A stretch of 47,174 bases of DNA from an uncultured Bacteroidales bacterium (lineage in GTDB: Bacteria; Bacteroidota; Bacteroidia; Bacteroidales; F082), in assembly GCA_905234765.1 (NCBI GenBank), contig CAJOIF010000030.1, forward strand, positions 1 to 47,174, written 5' to 3'. Every line of letters starts with the position of its first letter. The first letter of the stretch is position 1. Below, one piece after another: positions 14,916 through 24,278 of the stretch. A model generated the notes under the pieces. It saw only the letters and a program-made list of their open reading frames with translations. It was not told where the DNA came from and did no database searches. A program made the translations under genes and the position numbers.

Positions 14916-16013
14916 AATTGCGAAATCGAGCAGAATCGGATAATGGTCGGAAGCCTTAAAGTGCTTACGTTCGAAATACAGCGGACGCACCTTGTCATTG
15001 GCCCATATATAATCAATACGGAGCAAAGGTAGGCGTCCTGCGTAAGTCGGTTTGATGCCATGACCCACTTTCGTAAAAGTATCAATGAAGCCCGCTTTCT
15101 GCATCTGGCGATAGACATAAGACATCGGCGTTTCGTTGAAGTCGCCGCACACGATGACAGGTCCATTGACAAACGGCATGGCTTGAAGTACTGTTCCGAT
15201 CTCTTCGGCACGTTTCACATAGGCATACTTTAATTTCCGAGCCACCGTCATCCCAAGAACATCCAACGAATCATGCAACTCGGACGGTCTCACCAACCCA
15301 TTAATTTCATTATCTGTAATCATATAAGAAAGCAGATGCACATTGGCCAGATAGAACGTGCCTTTTCGGCCCGCATCCACTGAAACCATCACACCATAGG
15401 TGTTTTCCTGTCCAAAACCCGATTCTTCCGTAACCTTTTCGACGGGATACTTGGAAAAGATCACATTCCCACCATAATTGCGCTTCAGATTGTAATAAAC
15501 ATATGAAAAACCACAATTCTTCGCAAACTCCTCGATGCATTGCGGTCGTGTCATACCTTTCTTGAAGGCTGAAAATTCCTGACAACACAGCACATCGGGC
15601 GACTGCTCACGCACTATGTTAACAACCTGATTGGCAAAGGCCTCTTGATCAACCTTGCTATCAATATGGTCAAAATTGTGCACATTATAACTCATCACCC
15701 TAAAACCGTCTTCCATCAACGCCCTGGACCCGAAAGAATACGACTTCCTGATACCCGGAATCGCGACCGCCAAAGCCAACACTGCAATCCACACCTTGCG
15801 CGACCACATAGAAAGCAATAATATGAAAATCAACACATTGAAAATAAAAATCTCCCAAAAAGCCAAACCAAAAAAGGCCAACCACACAAAATGATTCGGG
15901 TTGACATAAGGACATAAGACGCTCAATGTCATGGCGATTAATCCAATGGCAGCCAAAACCGCCAATAGTAAAACCATCACCTTGCCGAAAAAGCCTCTTC
16001 CTTTCCTTACCAT
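14910..16013 (-). CDS. Membrane-anchored endonuclease/exonuclease/phosphatase-family protein
   Basis: A 367-residue protein with three N-terminal transmembrane helices (about 12-34, 42-66, 72-88) and an EEP-fold hydrolase domain (about 97-367). Catalytic motifs are in order: FRVMSYNVHNFD, the metal-binding glutamate in VLCCQEFS, ANVHLLSY, VIVCGDFNETPMSYVY, RIDYIWAN and ASDHYPILLDF. This fold cleaves phosphodiester or phosphoester bonds in nucleic acids, phospholipids or inositol phosphates; membrane-tethered Bacteroidota members have no settled substrate. It starts one base after the rhomboid stop, indicating an operon. Confidence 0.88.
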   Translation of the reverse strand: MVRKGRGFFGKVMVLLLAVLAAIGLIAMTLSVLCPYVNPNHFVWLAFFGLAFWEIFIFNVLIFILLLSMWSRKVWIAVLALAVAIPGIRKSYSFGSRALMEDGFRVMSYNVHNFDHIDSKVDQEAFANQVVNIVREQSPDVLCCQEFSAFKKGMTRPQCIEEFAKNCGFSYVYYNLKRNYGGNVIFSKYPVEKVTEESGFGQENTYGVMVSVDAGRKGTFYLANVHLLSYMITDNEINGLVRPSELHDSLDVLGMTVARKLKYAYVKRAEEIGTVLQAMPFVNGPVIVCGDFNETPMSYVYRQMQKAGFIDTFTKVGHGIKPTYAGRLPLLRIDYIWANDKVRPLYFERKHFKASDHYPILLDFAIN

Positions 16014-16014
16014 G

Positions 16015-16929
16015 TCATTTGCTGTTTTTGAACAAAAACTCCTTCTCTTCGTCGGTCAGACTCTCATATCCGCTTTTGGCTATCTTATCCAAAATGGCAT
16101 CCACATCACGCTCTTTTTCAGCACGTTGACGGTTATAATCGCCATCGTCCCGAGGTACTTCGTCCTTAATTTCTTCATAAGGCGTGTATTTTACCTTCCG
16201 ATCCTGTTTCCATTTCTGAAACCAAGCCTTGAAATTGAAATTAGGCCCATGAACGCCATGCTTCTTCCAATACAAAATCAGCAGAAGGCCAAACAACATG
16301 CCACCGAGATGGGCGAAATGCGCCACGTTCCCGCCATCAAAGAAGCCGAGCAAAAGCTCAAGGACAGCGTAACCGATGACAAACCATTTCGCTTTGATAG
16401 GGATTAGGAAATAGAAGTAAATCATCGAATTAGGGAACATCATGCCGAAAGCCAAAAGCAAGCCATAAATGGCTCCCGAAGCACCTACCGTGTTCATCAT
16501 GTTGAGGTAGGATGACATGGGAATAATCTGACTTCCTGTATTCACCGTGGCGTATTCAGCCAAAGTGGTCGTATACTGAATGTATTGTACCAATTCCTGA
16601 CACAAACCCGCACCGATGCCGCAGACCATATAGAACAACAGGAAACGCTGCGAGCCCCACATGTTCTCCAACGTATTGCCAAACATCCACAGCGCGAACA
16701 TATTGAAAAACAAATGTCCAAAGTTGGCATGCATGAACATGTAAGTGATGAACTGGTAAATTCTAAAGTCCGAAGCTTTGAAAAAGTGTAAACCGAGGAT
16801 GTCTGTCAGATCGATATTGAAGCGCTCCAACGTAATGGTGGCCAAAAACATAAGCACATTGATAATCAATAAGTTCTTAACAACCGTTGGCAGCAGTTTG
16901 AATCCAGTAGGGCTATATTGTTCGTTCAT
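16015..16929 (-). CDS. Rhomboid-family intramembrane serine protease
   Basis: A 304-residue polytopic protease that cuts transmembrane substrates within the membrane. The catalytic dyad is visible: S151 in GASGAIYG and H207 in NVAHFAHLGGMLFG. The conserved HxxxN stretch HANFGHLFFNMFALW (67-81) supports oxyanion stabilisation. About six transmembrane helices are followed by a soluble, charged C-terminal tail of 70 residues. The position in an operon with mutL and a membrane EEP hydrolase does not reveal the substrate. A TAAATTTG box 11 bases before the ATG could give a nearly leaderless transcript. Confidence 0.93.
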   Translation of the reverse strand: MNEQYSPTGFKLLPTVVKNLLIINVLMFLATITLERFNIDLTDILGLHFFKASDFRIYQFITYMFMHANFGHLFFNMFALWMFGNTLENMWGSQRFLLFYMVCGIGAGLCQELVQYIQYTTTLAEYATVNTGSQIIPMSSYLNMMNTVGASGAIYGLLLAFGMMFPNSMIYFYFLIPIKAKWFVIGYAVLELLLGFFDGGNVAHFAHLGGMLFGLLLILYWKKHGVHGPNFNFKAWFQKWKQDRKVKYTPYEEIKDEVPRDDGDYNRQRAEKERDVDAILDKIAKSGYESLTDEEKEFLFKNSK

Positions 16930-16939
16930 ATTTTAATTT

Positions 16940-16947
16940 CAAATTTA
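16940..16947 (-). promoter_or_regulatory. Possible internal -7 box (TAAATTTG) before the rhomboid gene
   Basis: Exact TAnnTTTG match in the 48-base gap between mutL and the rhomboid gene. It would give a leader of only about four bases, so it may be accidental. Confidence 0.4.
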
Positions 16948-16977
16948 ACTTCGTTGAATACTTCGTATCTCAAGATT

Positions 16978-18810
16978 TTAGTTGAATTTTGTCAAAAGCT
17001 CCTCTACGGTGACAATAACATATATCTTTTTCCCATTGGGAGCAATCTCAGCCACATTGCAGGCAAACAATTGGTCAACAAGGTTTTGCATCTCTGTCTC
17101 AGTTAATTTAGTCGCAGGCTTGACGGCAATTTGTGATGCCATAGTCTTGGCGAGATTCAGTTTCCTATCCAACTGCAAATCGGTGCGGTTTATTTTGTAA
17201 TTGTCCAAAATCTGCTCCAAAAGTTCCACCGCATCATGTCCTGCCGAGTCGGAAGGCGTTCCATTAATCATAAAGGTAGTCGGATTGGCTTGTTCGAGCA
17301 CGAAACCCAAGTTTTCCAACTCGGGCAACAACTCCTTCAGCAAGGAAGCATCGTTAGGATGAACCGAAAAAGCCTGTGGGAAAAGCTCCTGTTGTGAAGC
17401 ACCGTTATGGTTTTCCATCTCCTTGAGGTATTTTTCAAACAAGATGCGGGTGTGCGCCAAATGCTGGTCAATGAGCAACAGTCCCGACTTCACTGTAGTA
17501 AGGATAAACGACTGGTTGACTTGCAGATACTTGCTATTGGATTGCTTTTCGGTTCCAAACTCCACATCGGGTTCTTCACCTTTATTAATATCAGTCCGCT
17601 CTCCATAGAGCAAACGCCAATCGTCAGAAGGGGTTTGCTTGTGCGTTTGAGGACTGTAACAAACATTTCCCGCCCGTGAGCCTCCTGTTTTCTGAAAGAA
17701 AGGATTGTAATTCGGATCGAGGGGAATGTCGGGAAAAACGACAGGTCGCGATGCTTGTGCTGCCTCGCTGAAGTCGCGGTTGAGGTCGGCAGATTCCTCG
17801 AAGTCAATCATCGGCGAAAGGTTGTGCTGGCCGATGGCCTTGCGCACCGCTGCATGAAGGATGGCATATACCAATTTGACATCCAGAAAGTTAACCTCCG
17901 TCTTCGTAGGATGGATATTGACATCAATGTCAGACGGGTCGACCTCTATATCAAGAAAATAACCCGGAAAACTATCCTTGGGAATCATTTCCATAAAAGC
18001 GTTTTCGATGGCATGATGGAGATAGGCGTGTTTTATAAAGCGCTTGTTGACAAAGAAATACTGTTCGCCGCGAGTCTTGCGGGCATATTCCGCCTTCACG
18101 ATAAAACCGTTGATGCGTACCCGTTCCGAGTCCTGATGGACGGGAAGCAGTTTCTCCTCATAAGCATTCCCGAACAGTCCCATAACACGCTGTTTGAGTG
18201 TGCCTGGATAAAGATGATAGAGCTCTTTGCCGTCACTGACGAACGTAAAACCGACTTCAGGATTCATCAGCGTGACACGGGTAAACTCCTCCACGATATG
18301 CCTCATCTCGGCTTGCGTCGATTTAAGGAAATTGCGCCGTGCTGGAACATTGAAAAACAGGTTTTTGACGGCAAAGGTCGTCCCCACCGACATGGGAATC
18401 AAACTTTGCTCCTTCACCACAGAGCCCTCGTTGACGATGCGTGTACCGACCTCGTCTTCACGACGGCGCGTCTTCAATTCGACCTGCGCGATGGCCGCGA
18501 TGCTAGCTAAAGCCTCGCCACGGAAGCCCATCGTGCGAATGCTGAACAGGTCTTCCGCCTTGCTGATTTTGGAGGTGGCATGACGCTCGAAGCACAAACG
18601 CGCATCTGTCTCCGACATGCCACAGCCATTGTCAACGACCATAATGAGCGCTTTACCCGCATCTTTAACCACCAAGTCGATTTGGGTGGCACCAGCATCC
18701 AAAGCATTCTCCGTCAGTTCTTTAACAGCGGAGGCGGGACGTTGTATTACCTCACCGGCCGCAATTTGGTTGGCCACACTGTCGGGCAAAAGCTTGATAA
18801 CATCCAGCAT
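16978..18810 (-). CDS. mutL: DNA mismatch repair protein MutL
   Basis: A 610-residue GHKL ATPase that links MutS mismatch recognition to strand removal. The N-terminal ATPase motifs are intact: ELTENALDAGATQIDL with the catalytic glutamate, DNGCGM, TMGFRGEALASIAA and GTTFAVKNLFFNVPARRNFLKS. The C-terminal dimerisation domain carries a degenerate endonuclease site: DQHLAHTRILFE (448-459) instead of DQHAxxExxxxE, and APNGKK (590-595) instead of the CPHGRP zinc-binding motif. It starts three bases after the upstream small membrane protein and is followed by the rhomboid gene. Confidence 0.96.
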   Translation of the reverse strand: MLDVIKLLPDSVANQIAAGEVIQRPASAVKELTENALDAGATQIDLVVKDAGKALIMVVDNGCGMSETDARLCFERHATSKISKAEDLFSIRTMGFRGEALASIAAIAQVELKTRRREDEVGTRIVNEGSVVKEQSLIPMSVGTTFAVKNLFFNVPARRNFLKSTQAEMRHIVEEFTRVTLMNPEVGFTFVSDGKELYHLYPGTLKQRVMGLFGNAYEEKLLPVHQDSERVRINGFIVKAEYARKTRGEQYFFVNKRFIKHAYLHHAIENAFMEMIPKDSFPGYFLDIEVDPSDIDVNIHPTKTEVNFLDVKLVYAILHAAVRKAIGQHNLSPMIDFEESADLNRDFSEAAQASRPVVFPDIPLDPNYNPFFQKTGGSRAGNVCYSPQTHKQTPSDDWRLLYGERTDINKGEEPDVEFGTEKQSNSKYLQVNQSFILTTVKSGLLLIDQHLAHTRILFEKYLKEMENHNGASQQELFPQAFSVHPNDASLLKELLPELENLGFVLEQANPTTFMINGTPSDSAGHDAVELLEQILDNYKINRTDLQLDRKLNLAKTMASQIAVKPATKLTETEMQNLVDQLFACNVAEIAPNGKKIYVIVTVEELLTKFN

Positions 18811-18813
18811 ATC

Positions 18814-19122
18814 TTATTTCCCCATTAGCCCACGAACGATATTGGTCATCATCGGGGTACAGAAGATGAAATAAAAAATAAATGCGACAAACACGCCCAG
18901 CACAATGCGGCGGATGAGTTTGGCACGTTGTTCCTCTTTGCTCTCCTCATTTTTGGGCGCGCTCCAACTGCGGCGCATCTGAGCCCGAAACTGAGCCTCG
19001 TGACTCAACTTGGCATCGTAGCCCATTTCCGCCTTCTTCTGTTCCCATGCCTCCTTGTCAGGGTCGTAATAGCGAGGTATGTAGTTAAATTTCTTCGGGT
19101 TATGTCGATAAAAGAATGCCAT
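18814..19122 (-). CDS. Small membrane protein of unknown function
   Basis: A 102-residue protein I do not recognise. The N-terminal 70 residues are hydrophilic and rich in Tyr, Lys and Glu (MAFFYRHNPKKFNYIPRYYD). One strong transmembrane helix lies at about 71-92 (IVLGVFVAFIFYFIFC) with a short C-terminal tail. It looks like a tail-anchored or single-pass inner-membrane protein. It has its own TAATTTTG promoter and heads the run with mutL, which starts three bases after its stop. Confidence 0.78.
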   Translation of the reverse strand: MAFFYRHNPKKFNYIPRYYDPDKEAWEQKKAEMGYDAKLSHEAQFRAQMRRSWSAPKNEESKEEQRAKLIRRIVLGVFVAFIFYFIFCTPMMTNIVRGLMGK

Positions 19123-19141
19123 GGCAAAATCATTTAATCCG

Positions 19142-19149
19142 CAAAATTA
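19142..19149 (-). promoter_or_regulatory. -7 box (TAATTTTG) of the mutL operon
   Basis: Exact TAnnTTTG match 19 bases before the first gene of the minus-strand run that contains mutL and glmM. Confidence 0.7.
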
Positions 19150-19176
19150 CAAAAAAACACCGTATCAATACATGTT

Positions 19177-19542
19177 CTAATCCTCATCTTCATCCCCGCC
19201 AAAAATGTCAATGGTCTCACCGTCGGCAGGTGCTTGATTGCAGCCCAACGCCGTAATCTTGCCATTTAAGGTCGCTTCAAGGCCGGTAATCATGTCATTC
19301 ATGGCTGAAAGATCATTCTCTTTGACGCTCCCATCCTGTTGCAAGTTTTCTACATCGGTCATTAATCCCAAAATGCTGAAGCTCATCAGTTGCAACTCGT
19401 CACAACTATCAGTCTCTTGAATCACCCGCTCCAACTCGCCCACTTTCTTCTCCATCTCCTGACGCGGGCCTGAGGCCTCATTGCACGAGCAAAACACTGA
19501 AAACATGCTGGTTAGAATAAAAACGGAGATTGAATTCTTCAT
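19177..19542 (-). CDS. Small predicted lipoprotein
   Basis: A 121-residue protein with a signal peptide MKNSISVFILTSMFSVFCSC; C20 preceded by Ser is the probable lipidation site. The mature part has heptad-like helices (EMEKKVGELERVIQETD, AMNDMITGLEATLNGKI) and ends in an acidic GGDEDED tail. No family is recognised. It has its own TACCTTTG promoter and appears monocistronic. Confidence 0.72.
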   Translation of the reverse strand: MKNSISVFILTSMFSVFCSCNEASGPRQEMEKKVGELERVIQETDSCDELQLMSFSILGLMTDVENLQQDGSVKENDLSAMNDMITGLEATLNGKITALGCNQAPADGETIDIFGGDEDED

Positions 19543-19570
19543 GATACAGAAAGGTATTGGTTTTCGGCTT

Positions 19571-19578
19571 CAAAGGTA
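19571..19578 (-). promoter_or_regulatory. -7 box (TACCTTTG) of the small lipoprotein gene
   Basis: Exact TAnnTTTG match on the minus strand, 28 bases before the start codon. The 315-base gap 19543-19857 holds this box and the divergent TonB-receptor box and nothing else I can identify. Confidence 0.65.
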
Positions 19579-19771
19579 AGAAAAAAAACGTAACCGTCCG
19601 CATAAAACAACGATAAAATAAAGTTGAACACAAGTCAAAACAACACTATCATTCATCCCAAAAAACTAACAGACAAAAGGTTACCAAGTTATTAACGGCC
19701 AATGTTGACTTCTTTTCCATGGAACGGAGGCGTTTTTTTTCGGAAAAACGCTGCATTATTGCGGAAAAGAC

Positions 19772-19779
19772 TATATTTG
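19772..19779 (+). promoter_or_regulatory. -7 box (TATATTTG) of the TonB-receptor gene
   Basis: Exact TAnnTTTG match. The predicted start near 19786 gives an A-rich leader of about 70 bases before the ATG at 19858, the kind of AT-rich leader that favours translation in Bacteroidota. Confidence 0.7.
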
Positions 19780-19857
19780 CACGATTTTTGGGAACAAATA
19801 TACAACAGAAAACAAGCATAATTCAATCAACCTAATCATTAACTTAAATTATTCATT

Positions 19858-22800
19858 ATGAAAAAGTTATTTACCTTTTTCGTGGCAATGATTGCCTCCA
19901 TCAGTTTGATGGCACAAGTGACCACGTCGAACATCCAAGGTAAGGTAACCGACACTAACAAGTCGGCTCTTGCCGGTGCAACGGTGGTGGCTACCCACAC
20001 TCCTTCGGGCGCACAGTATTATTCTGTGGCCGATGCGAACGGCACCTACCGCTTGCTCAACGTCCGTCCTGGCGGCCCTTACAAGATTGAGTTCCGCATG
20101 GTTGGATTCCGTCCCATCATCCAAGAGGGCGTTACCGCCTCTCTCGGCGAGACCAAGGTCTTGAACGTCCGCATGAGCGAAGAGTCTGTCGATCTGGAAG
20201 CCGTCGTCGTCTCTGGCGAAGCCATCCCGAACGGTATGGACAGCGACCGCGCTGGTGCCACCACGACCATCAACGCGGAGCAGATTGCTACCCTGCCTAC
20301 CATCAACCGCAACCTGAATGACATTCTGGCACTCACACCCCAAGGTGTCACCAACTCCAACGGACTGTCACTCGGCGGTGGTAACTACCGTTCGTCATAT
20401 GTTACCGTTGACGGTGCTGCTTTCAACAACGCCTTCGGTATCGGCGGCAACCTTCCCGCCAACGGCAGCCCCATTTCCTTGGATGCTATCGATGCCATGA
20501 CCGTCAACATCACTCCTTTTGATGTTCGTCACAGCGGCTTCACGGGTGGTTCTATCAACGCCGTCACCAAGAGCGGTACCAACCATCTCCACGTCAGCGT
20601 TTATGACTACTTCAGCAGTGACGCCCTCATGGGTTACAGATATGGCGACAAGAACGATCTGGGATACTATCCTGACAGACTGAACATTGACAAATCATTA
20701 GACAACACTGCCGGTTTCTCAGTCGGTGGTCCCATCGTCAAAGACAAATTGTTCTATTTCGTGAATTTCGAGTACCAAACCGACATCAAGCCTGGCCAGA
20801 CCCATGTGGCAAGCACCAGCGACGAATGGAACCCGAAAGACCACGGCCAGACCAACCGTCCTACGGTTGCCATGATGGACTCCATTAAAAACTATTTGAT
20901 GAACACTTACAACTACGACCCAGGCCGTTACCAAAACTATTCATCCAGCACTCCAGATTTCAAGGTGTTGGCTCGTTTGGACTGGAACATCAACAAGAAC
21001 AACAAGTTCAACATCCGTTACAGCTTGGTGAAGAACAAGTATTCTTCAGCCCCGTCTTCGTCCATCAATCCTCTTAGCGGTAGCACTTACAACCGTGATG
21101 ACTATGGTCGCACGACAGATTACGCCATGTATTTTGAAAGCCAGAGATACTTCCAAGAGCAGAACTTCTCTTCGGTTGCCGCTGAATGGAACCTTAGTTT
21201 CCTGAGCGGCCGTGGCAACAATATGTTGCGTGCCACTTATTCGCACCAAAACGAGCCCAGAAGCTGGGTGGGCGACCTGTTCCCAACGGTTGACATCCTC
21301 CAACCCATTGACAGCACCACTACCGGTGTTTACACCTCATTCGGCGTTGACCCATTCACCTATGGCAACCTCCGTGATGTACGCACCGCTGTTGTGACCG
21401 ACGAAGTATCACTGCTTGTTGGCAAGAACAACTTCACTTTAGGTTTACAGTATGAGTTCGACAACACCAAGAACGGTTATATGCAAGGCGGTGCAGGCTT
21501 CTATGTCTACAATTCATGGGATGATTTCGTCAACCATGCCGCACCTCGTGCTTTCGCTATCACTTATGGAAACAACGAAAACCATGAACAGGTTTATCCT
21601 TCGTTCAACTACATGCAGGGATCCGTTTATCTGCAAGATGAAATCACCTTCAGCGAAAGATTCAAACTCACCGCTGGCCTTCGTGTGGAATTGCCCTATT
21701 ATCCCTCCATCGCAGATTACAACACCAACAATGAGTTCTTGAATGGTTGGGATGAAACCGTCACCGACACCACTGGCACGACAACAATCCACCATGCCAT
21801 TGCTGATGGTGACAACACCATGAGCGGTCTCTCAACAGCTGATATGCCGAAAGCCCGCGTGAACTTCTCACCCCGTTTGGGCTTCAATTGGGACCTCACT
21901 GGCGAAAGAAAGTACATCCTTCGTGGTGGTTCGGGCCTCTACACAGGTCGTCTGCCCTTCGTTTGGATCGTGTCGACGGTTGGCAACAGCAATGTGATGC
22001 AAAACCAATACATTGGATATAACGAAAACATTGCCTTCTACAACAATGTTGACGACATTATTGCCAACAATGCAGCAATGCTAACAACAGGTGATCTCCC
22101 TGCTCCCCAAAAGACCACTATTATGGACAAAGATCTCAGAATGCCTCAATCATGGAAGAGCTCCATGGCTTTTGATGCCCAGCTTCCTGGCGGTATCAAG
22201 GCGACGGTGGAAGGCATCTACAGCAAAGATATCACTTCAATAGCCGTCACAAGACTTGGCATGATTCAAGATGATAGTATTACTTTGCCTGGCGAACCTG
22301 GGCCAAGAGCACATTGGGCATATGAAGGAGTTATCAACTCTTTGACCAATACCAATCAACCTTCCTATAAATGGAAATACGTCACTCCTTATTATATAAC
22401 GAATAGCGAAAACAACGGTTATTATTACAGCGTTACTGGCCAGTTGAGCAAGGACTTCAAATGCGGCCTGAACTTGATGGCTGCCTATACCTATTCAGAA
22501 GGCAAAAACGTCATTGATGGTATTGGCGACCAAGTTACTTCTGCTTTCACCACTAACACGTTTGGTGTTCACGGTTCCAACGCTCATGAACTGGGCTACA
22601 GTTCGTATGTCTCGCCTAACAGAGTCCTTGTCAATGCTGGATGGACCTGGTCAAGCGGCCAACACACCACTGAAAACATCGGCTTCTATTATGAAGGTCT
22701 CAACCAATGCTTTGTGGGCAGCTATAGCTATTCCCGCTACAGCTACACCATGTATATCCAGGAAGGCGATTATCAAAACAGCGTGAATGGTGACCAAGGT

Positions 22801-23271
22801 GCCCACAGCTTGATGTACATTCCTACACAAGAAGACATGAACAATATGACTTTCAATGATGTGTACAACAATAAGGGTGTCCTGATTCAAACTGCCGAAG
22901 AAAACAAGGCTGCTTTTGAAGAGTTCATCAACAACGACAAGTACCTCAGCTCACACCGCGGCCAGTATGCCGAACGTGGCGGTGCCATCGCTCCTTGGAG
23001 ACATCTCTTCAATGTCAAATACGAGAGAACCTATAAATTCAAGGGTGGAGAATCCATCGCTTTCGGAGTTGATGTAAGAAACATTGGCAACCTCTTCTAC
23101 AGAGGCTGGGGTAACATTCAGCGCCTCAACACTTGCGATCTCCTGCAAGTCAACGGCAACGGTTCTGAAGAGAATCCTTACACCTACCAATTCACGAATC
23201 CTACATGGGGCAAATACGCCAACAAGGTTTCCACTTGGTCGGCAGCGCTCAACCTCCGTTTCAACTTCTAA
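19858..23271 (+). CDS. Oar-type TonB-dependent outer-membrane receptor
   Basis: An 1137-residue outer-membrane transporter. A signal peptide (1-19, ending LMA) precedes a carboxypeptidase-D regulatory-like beta-sandwich (about 24-108, IQGKVTDTNKSALAGATVVA). The plug domain follows (about 115-240, with INRNLNDILALTPQGV and VDGAAFNNAFGIGGN), then a long beta barrel ending in an aromatic strand SAALNLRFNF. The overall form matches Oar-like receptors of Myxococcus and Bacteroidota rather than SusC. No SusD partner is present. The ligand is unknown. Wild-type-looking codon use and a strong promoter suggest high expression. Two hairpins, the second a terminator, follow the stop. Confidence 0.92.
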   Translation: MKKLFTFFVAMIASISLMAQVTTSNIQGKVTDTNKSALAGATVVATHTPSGAQYYSVADANGTYRLLNVRPGGPYKIEFRMVGFRPIIQEGVTASLGETKVLNVRMSEESVDLEAVVVSGEAIPNGMDSDRAGATTTINAEQIATLPTINRNLNDILALTPQGVTNSNGLSLGGGNYRSSYVTVDGAAFNNAFGIGGNLPANGSPISLDAIDAMTVNITPFDVRHSGFTGGSINAVTKSGTNHLHVSVYDYFSSDALMGYRYGDKNDLGYYPDRLNIDKSLDNTAGFSVGGPIVKDKLFYFVNFEYQTDIKPGQTHVASTSDEWNPKDHGQTNRPTVAMMDSIKNYLMNTYNYDPGRYQNYSSSTPDFKVLARLDWNINKNNKFNIRYSLVKNKYSSAPSSSINPLSGSTYNRDDYGRTTDYAMYFESQRYFQEQNFSSVAAEWNLSFLSGRGNNMLRATYSHQNEPRSWVGDLFPTVDILQPIDSTTTGVYTSFGVDPFTYGNLRDVRTAVVTDEVSLLVGKNNFTLGLQYEFDNTKNGYMQGGAGFYVYNSWDDFVNHAAPRAFAITYGNNENHEQVYPSFNYMQGSVYLQDEITFSERFKLTAGLRVELPYYPSIADYNTNNEFLNGWDETVTDTTGTTTIHHAIADGDNTMSGLSTADMPKARVNFSPRLGFNWDLTGERKYILRGGSGLYTGRLPFVWIVSTVGNSNVMQNQYIGYNENIAFYNNVDDIIANNAAMLTTGDLPAPQKTTIMDKDLRMPQSWKSSMAFDAQLPGGIKATVEGIYSKDITSIAVTRLGMIQDDSITLPGEPGPRAHWAYEGVINSLTNTNQPSYKWKYVTPYYITNSENNGYYYSVTGQLSKDFKCGLNLMAAYTYSEGKNVIDGIGDQVTSAFTTNTFGVHGSNAHELGYSSYVSPNRVLVNAGWTWSSGQHTTENIGFYYEGLNQCFVGSYSYSRYSYTMYIQEGDYQNSVNGDQGAHSLMYIPTQEDMNNMTFNDVYNNKGVLIQTAEENKAAFEEFINNDKYLSSHRGQYAERGGAIAPWRHLFNVKYERTYKFKGGESIAFGVDVRNIGNLFYRGWGNIQRLNTCDLLQVNGNGSEENPYTYQFTNPTWGKYANKVSTWSAALNLRFNF

Positions 23272-23287
23272 ATGGAACGGATGCATG

Positions 23288-23305
23288 GAGACTTGACCAA
23301 GTCTC
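23288..23305. other. Short hairpin after the TonB-receptor gene
   Basis: GAGACTT / AAGTCTC with a 4-base loop, seven bp, eight bases before the terminator stem. It may protect the 3' end of the message. Confidence 0.55.
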
Positions 23306-23313
23306 TATGAAAC

Positions 23314-23346
23314 AAAAAAGCATCTCATTTTGGGGTGCTTTTTTTT
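23314..23346 (+). terminator. Intrinsic terminator after the TonB-receptor gene
   Basis: AAAAAAGCATCTC pairs with GGGGTGCTTTTTT across an ATTTT loop and continues into a T-run. It separates the receptor from the barrel gene, which has its own promoter. Confidence 0.85.
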
Positions 23347-23349
23347 GTT

Positions 23350-23382
23350 TTTGGTTGGATAATAGAAAAAGTTGTATCTTTG
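23350..23382 (+). promoter_or_regulatory. Promoter of the outer-membrane barrel gene (-33 TTTG, -7 TATCTTTG)
   Basis: TTTG at 23350-23353 and TATCTTTG at 23375-23382 are separated by 21 bases, matching the full Bacteroidota promoter layout. Confidence 0.8.
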
Positions 23383-23423
23383 CAGCGTAAAACCAACTTT
23401 AACAATTAACTAATTCTATCATC

Positions 23424-24266
23424 ATGAAAAGATTATTCATTACGATGGCGTTGTGCATGGCCTTTGTAGGTTTGGCTCAAGCACAGTTAAGCCAAGGACA
23501 AACCTATTCAACGAAAATCGTTACCGGCAACCGTCCTGGCGCTGGTGATTGGGGTCTCTACTTTGGCCCGAGCTATTCCGAAATCATCGACTTGGTCGAG
23601 ACTATGGGCTCACAGACCGAGAAAGCTTTCGGCCTTCCGCTCATCAATCTGAAATACTATGCTGGTGACCGCGCTGAAATCCGCATGGGCATTCAATACA
23701 ATGGCCACAACTCCAAGACCGATGGTACCTACACGCAAGAGTACGGCGAAGACTACGGCAATCGTGAGTTGTACAGCAACTACCACTATGGTTCCCGCAG
23801 ATTCCGCGTCAGCCCTGGTTTTGCCTACCACTTCTCACCCAAAAACGTCCTTGACGTTTACGTTGGTGCCACCCTTCCCATTGGCGTTGATGCCATGAAC
23901 CAAGTGGATGAAAGCAACTACTATCAAGAGATCTTCAACCCTGAGACTGAAGAATACAGTTTGAAGCAGTATGAAATGAAAGACAATCAAAAGTACAGCT
24001 CCTTCGTGATGGGTGTTGGCGCTTTCATCGGCCTCCAAGCCTTTGTCGCCGACCTCCCGCTTTCACTCGGCTTCGAATACGGTCTGACTGGTATGATGAG
24101 AACCAATGATAAGGTGTTCCACGAGGTTACCGACTATGAAGGCGAAATCCAGGCCTACTACACCAGTGGTCTCGACGAGTTCCAATATGACGAACTCAGC
24201 AACAAGTCACGTTACATGGGTTCCGACATCAGGTTCACCATCACCTACTACTTCAACAACAAATAA
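23424..24266 (+). CDS. Outer-membrane beta-barrel protein
   Basis: A 280-residue exported protein. MKRLFITMALCMAFVGLAQA is a signal peptide. The mature part is rich in alternating hydrophobic/polar strands and Tyr/Gly (GDWGLYFGPSYSEI, AEIRMGIQYNGHN, FRVSPGFAYHFSPKNVLDVYVGATLPI) and ends SDIRFTITYYFNNK, in keeping with an 8-10-stranded porin-like barrel. No specific family is recognised. It lies directly downstream of the TonB-receptor gene but with its own promoter, and precedes a lipoprotein gene by 12 bases. Confidence 0.82.
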   Translation: MKRLFITMALCMAFVGLAQAQLSQGQTYSTKIVTGNRPGAGDWGLYFGPSYSEIIDLVETMGSQTEKAFGLPLINLKYYAGDRAEIRMGIQYNGHNSKTDGTYTQEYGEDYGNRELYSNYHYGSRRFRVSPGFAYHFSPKNVLDVYVGATLPIGVDAMNQVDESNYYQEIFNPETEEYSLKQYEMKDNQKYSSFVMGVGAFIGLQAFVADLPLSLGFEYGLTGMMRTNDKVFHEVTDYEGEIQAYYTSGLDEFQYDELSNKSRYMGSDIRFTITYYFNNK

Positions 24267-24278
24267 ATCTGACTGATC

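Noticed and set aside
13607..14917. 436-codon open frame opposite glmM
   Set aside because: glmM is unambiguous, and the antisense product has no recognisable domain.
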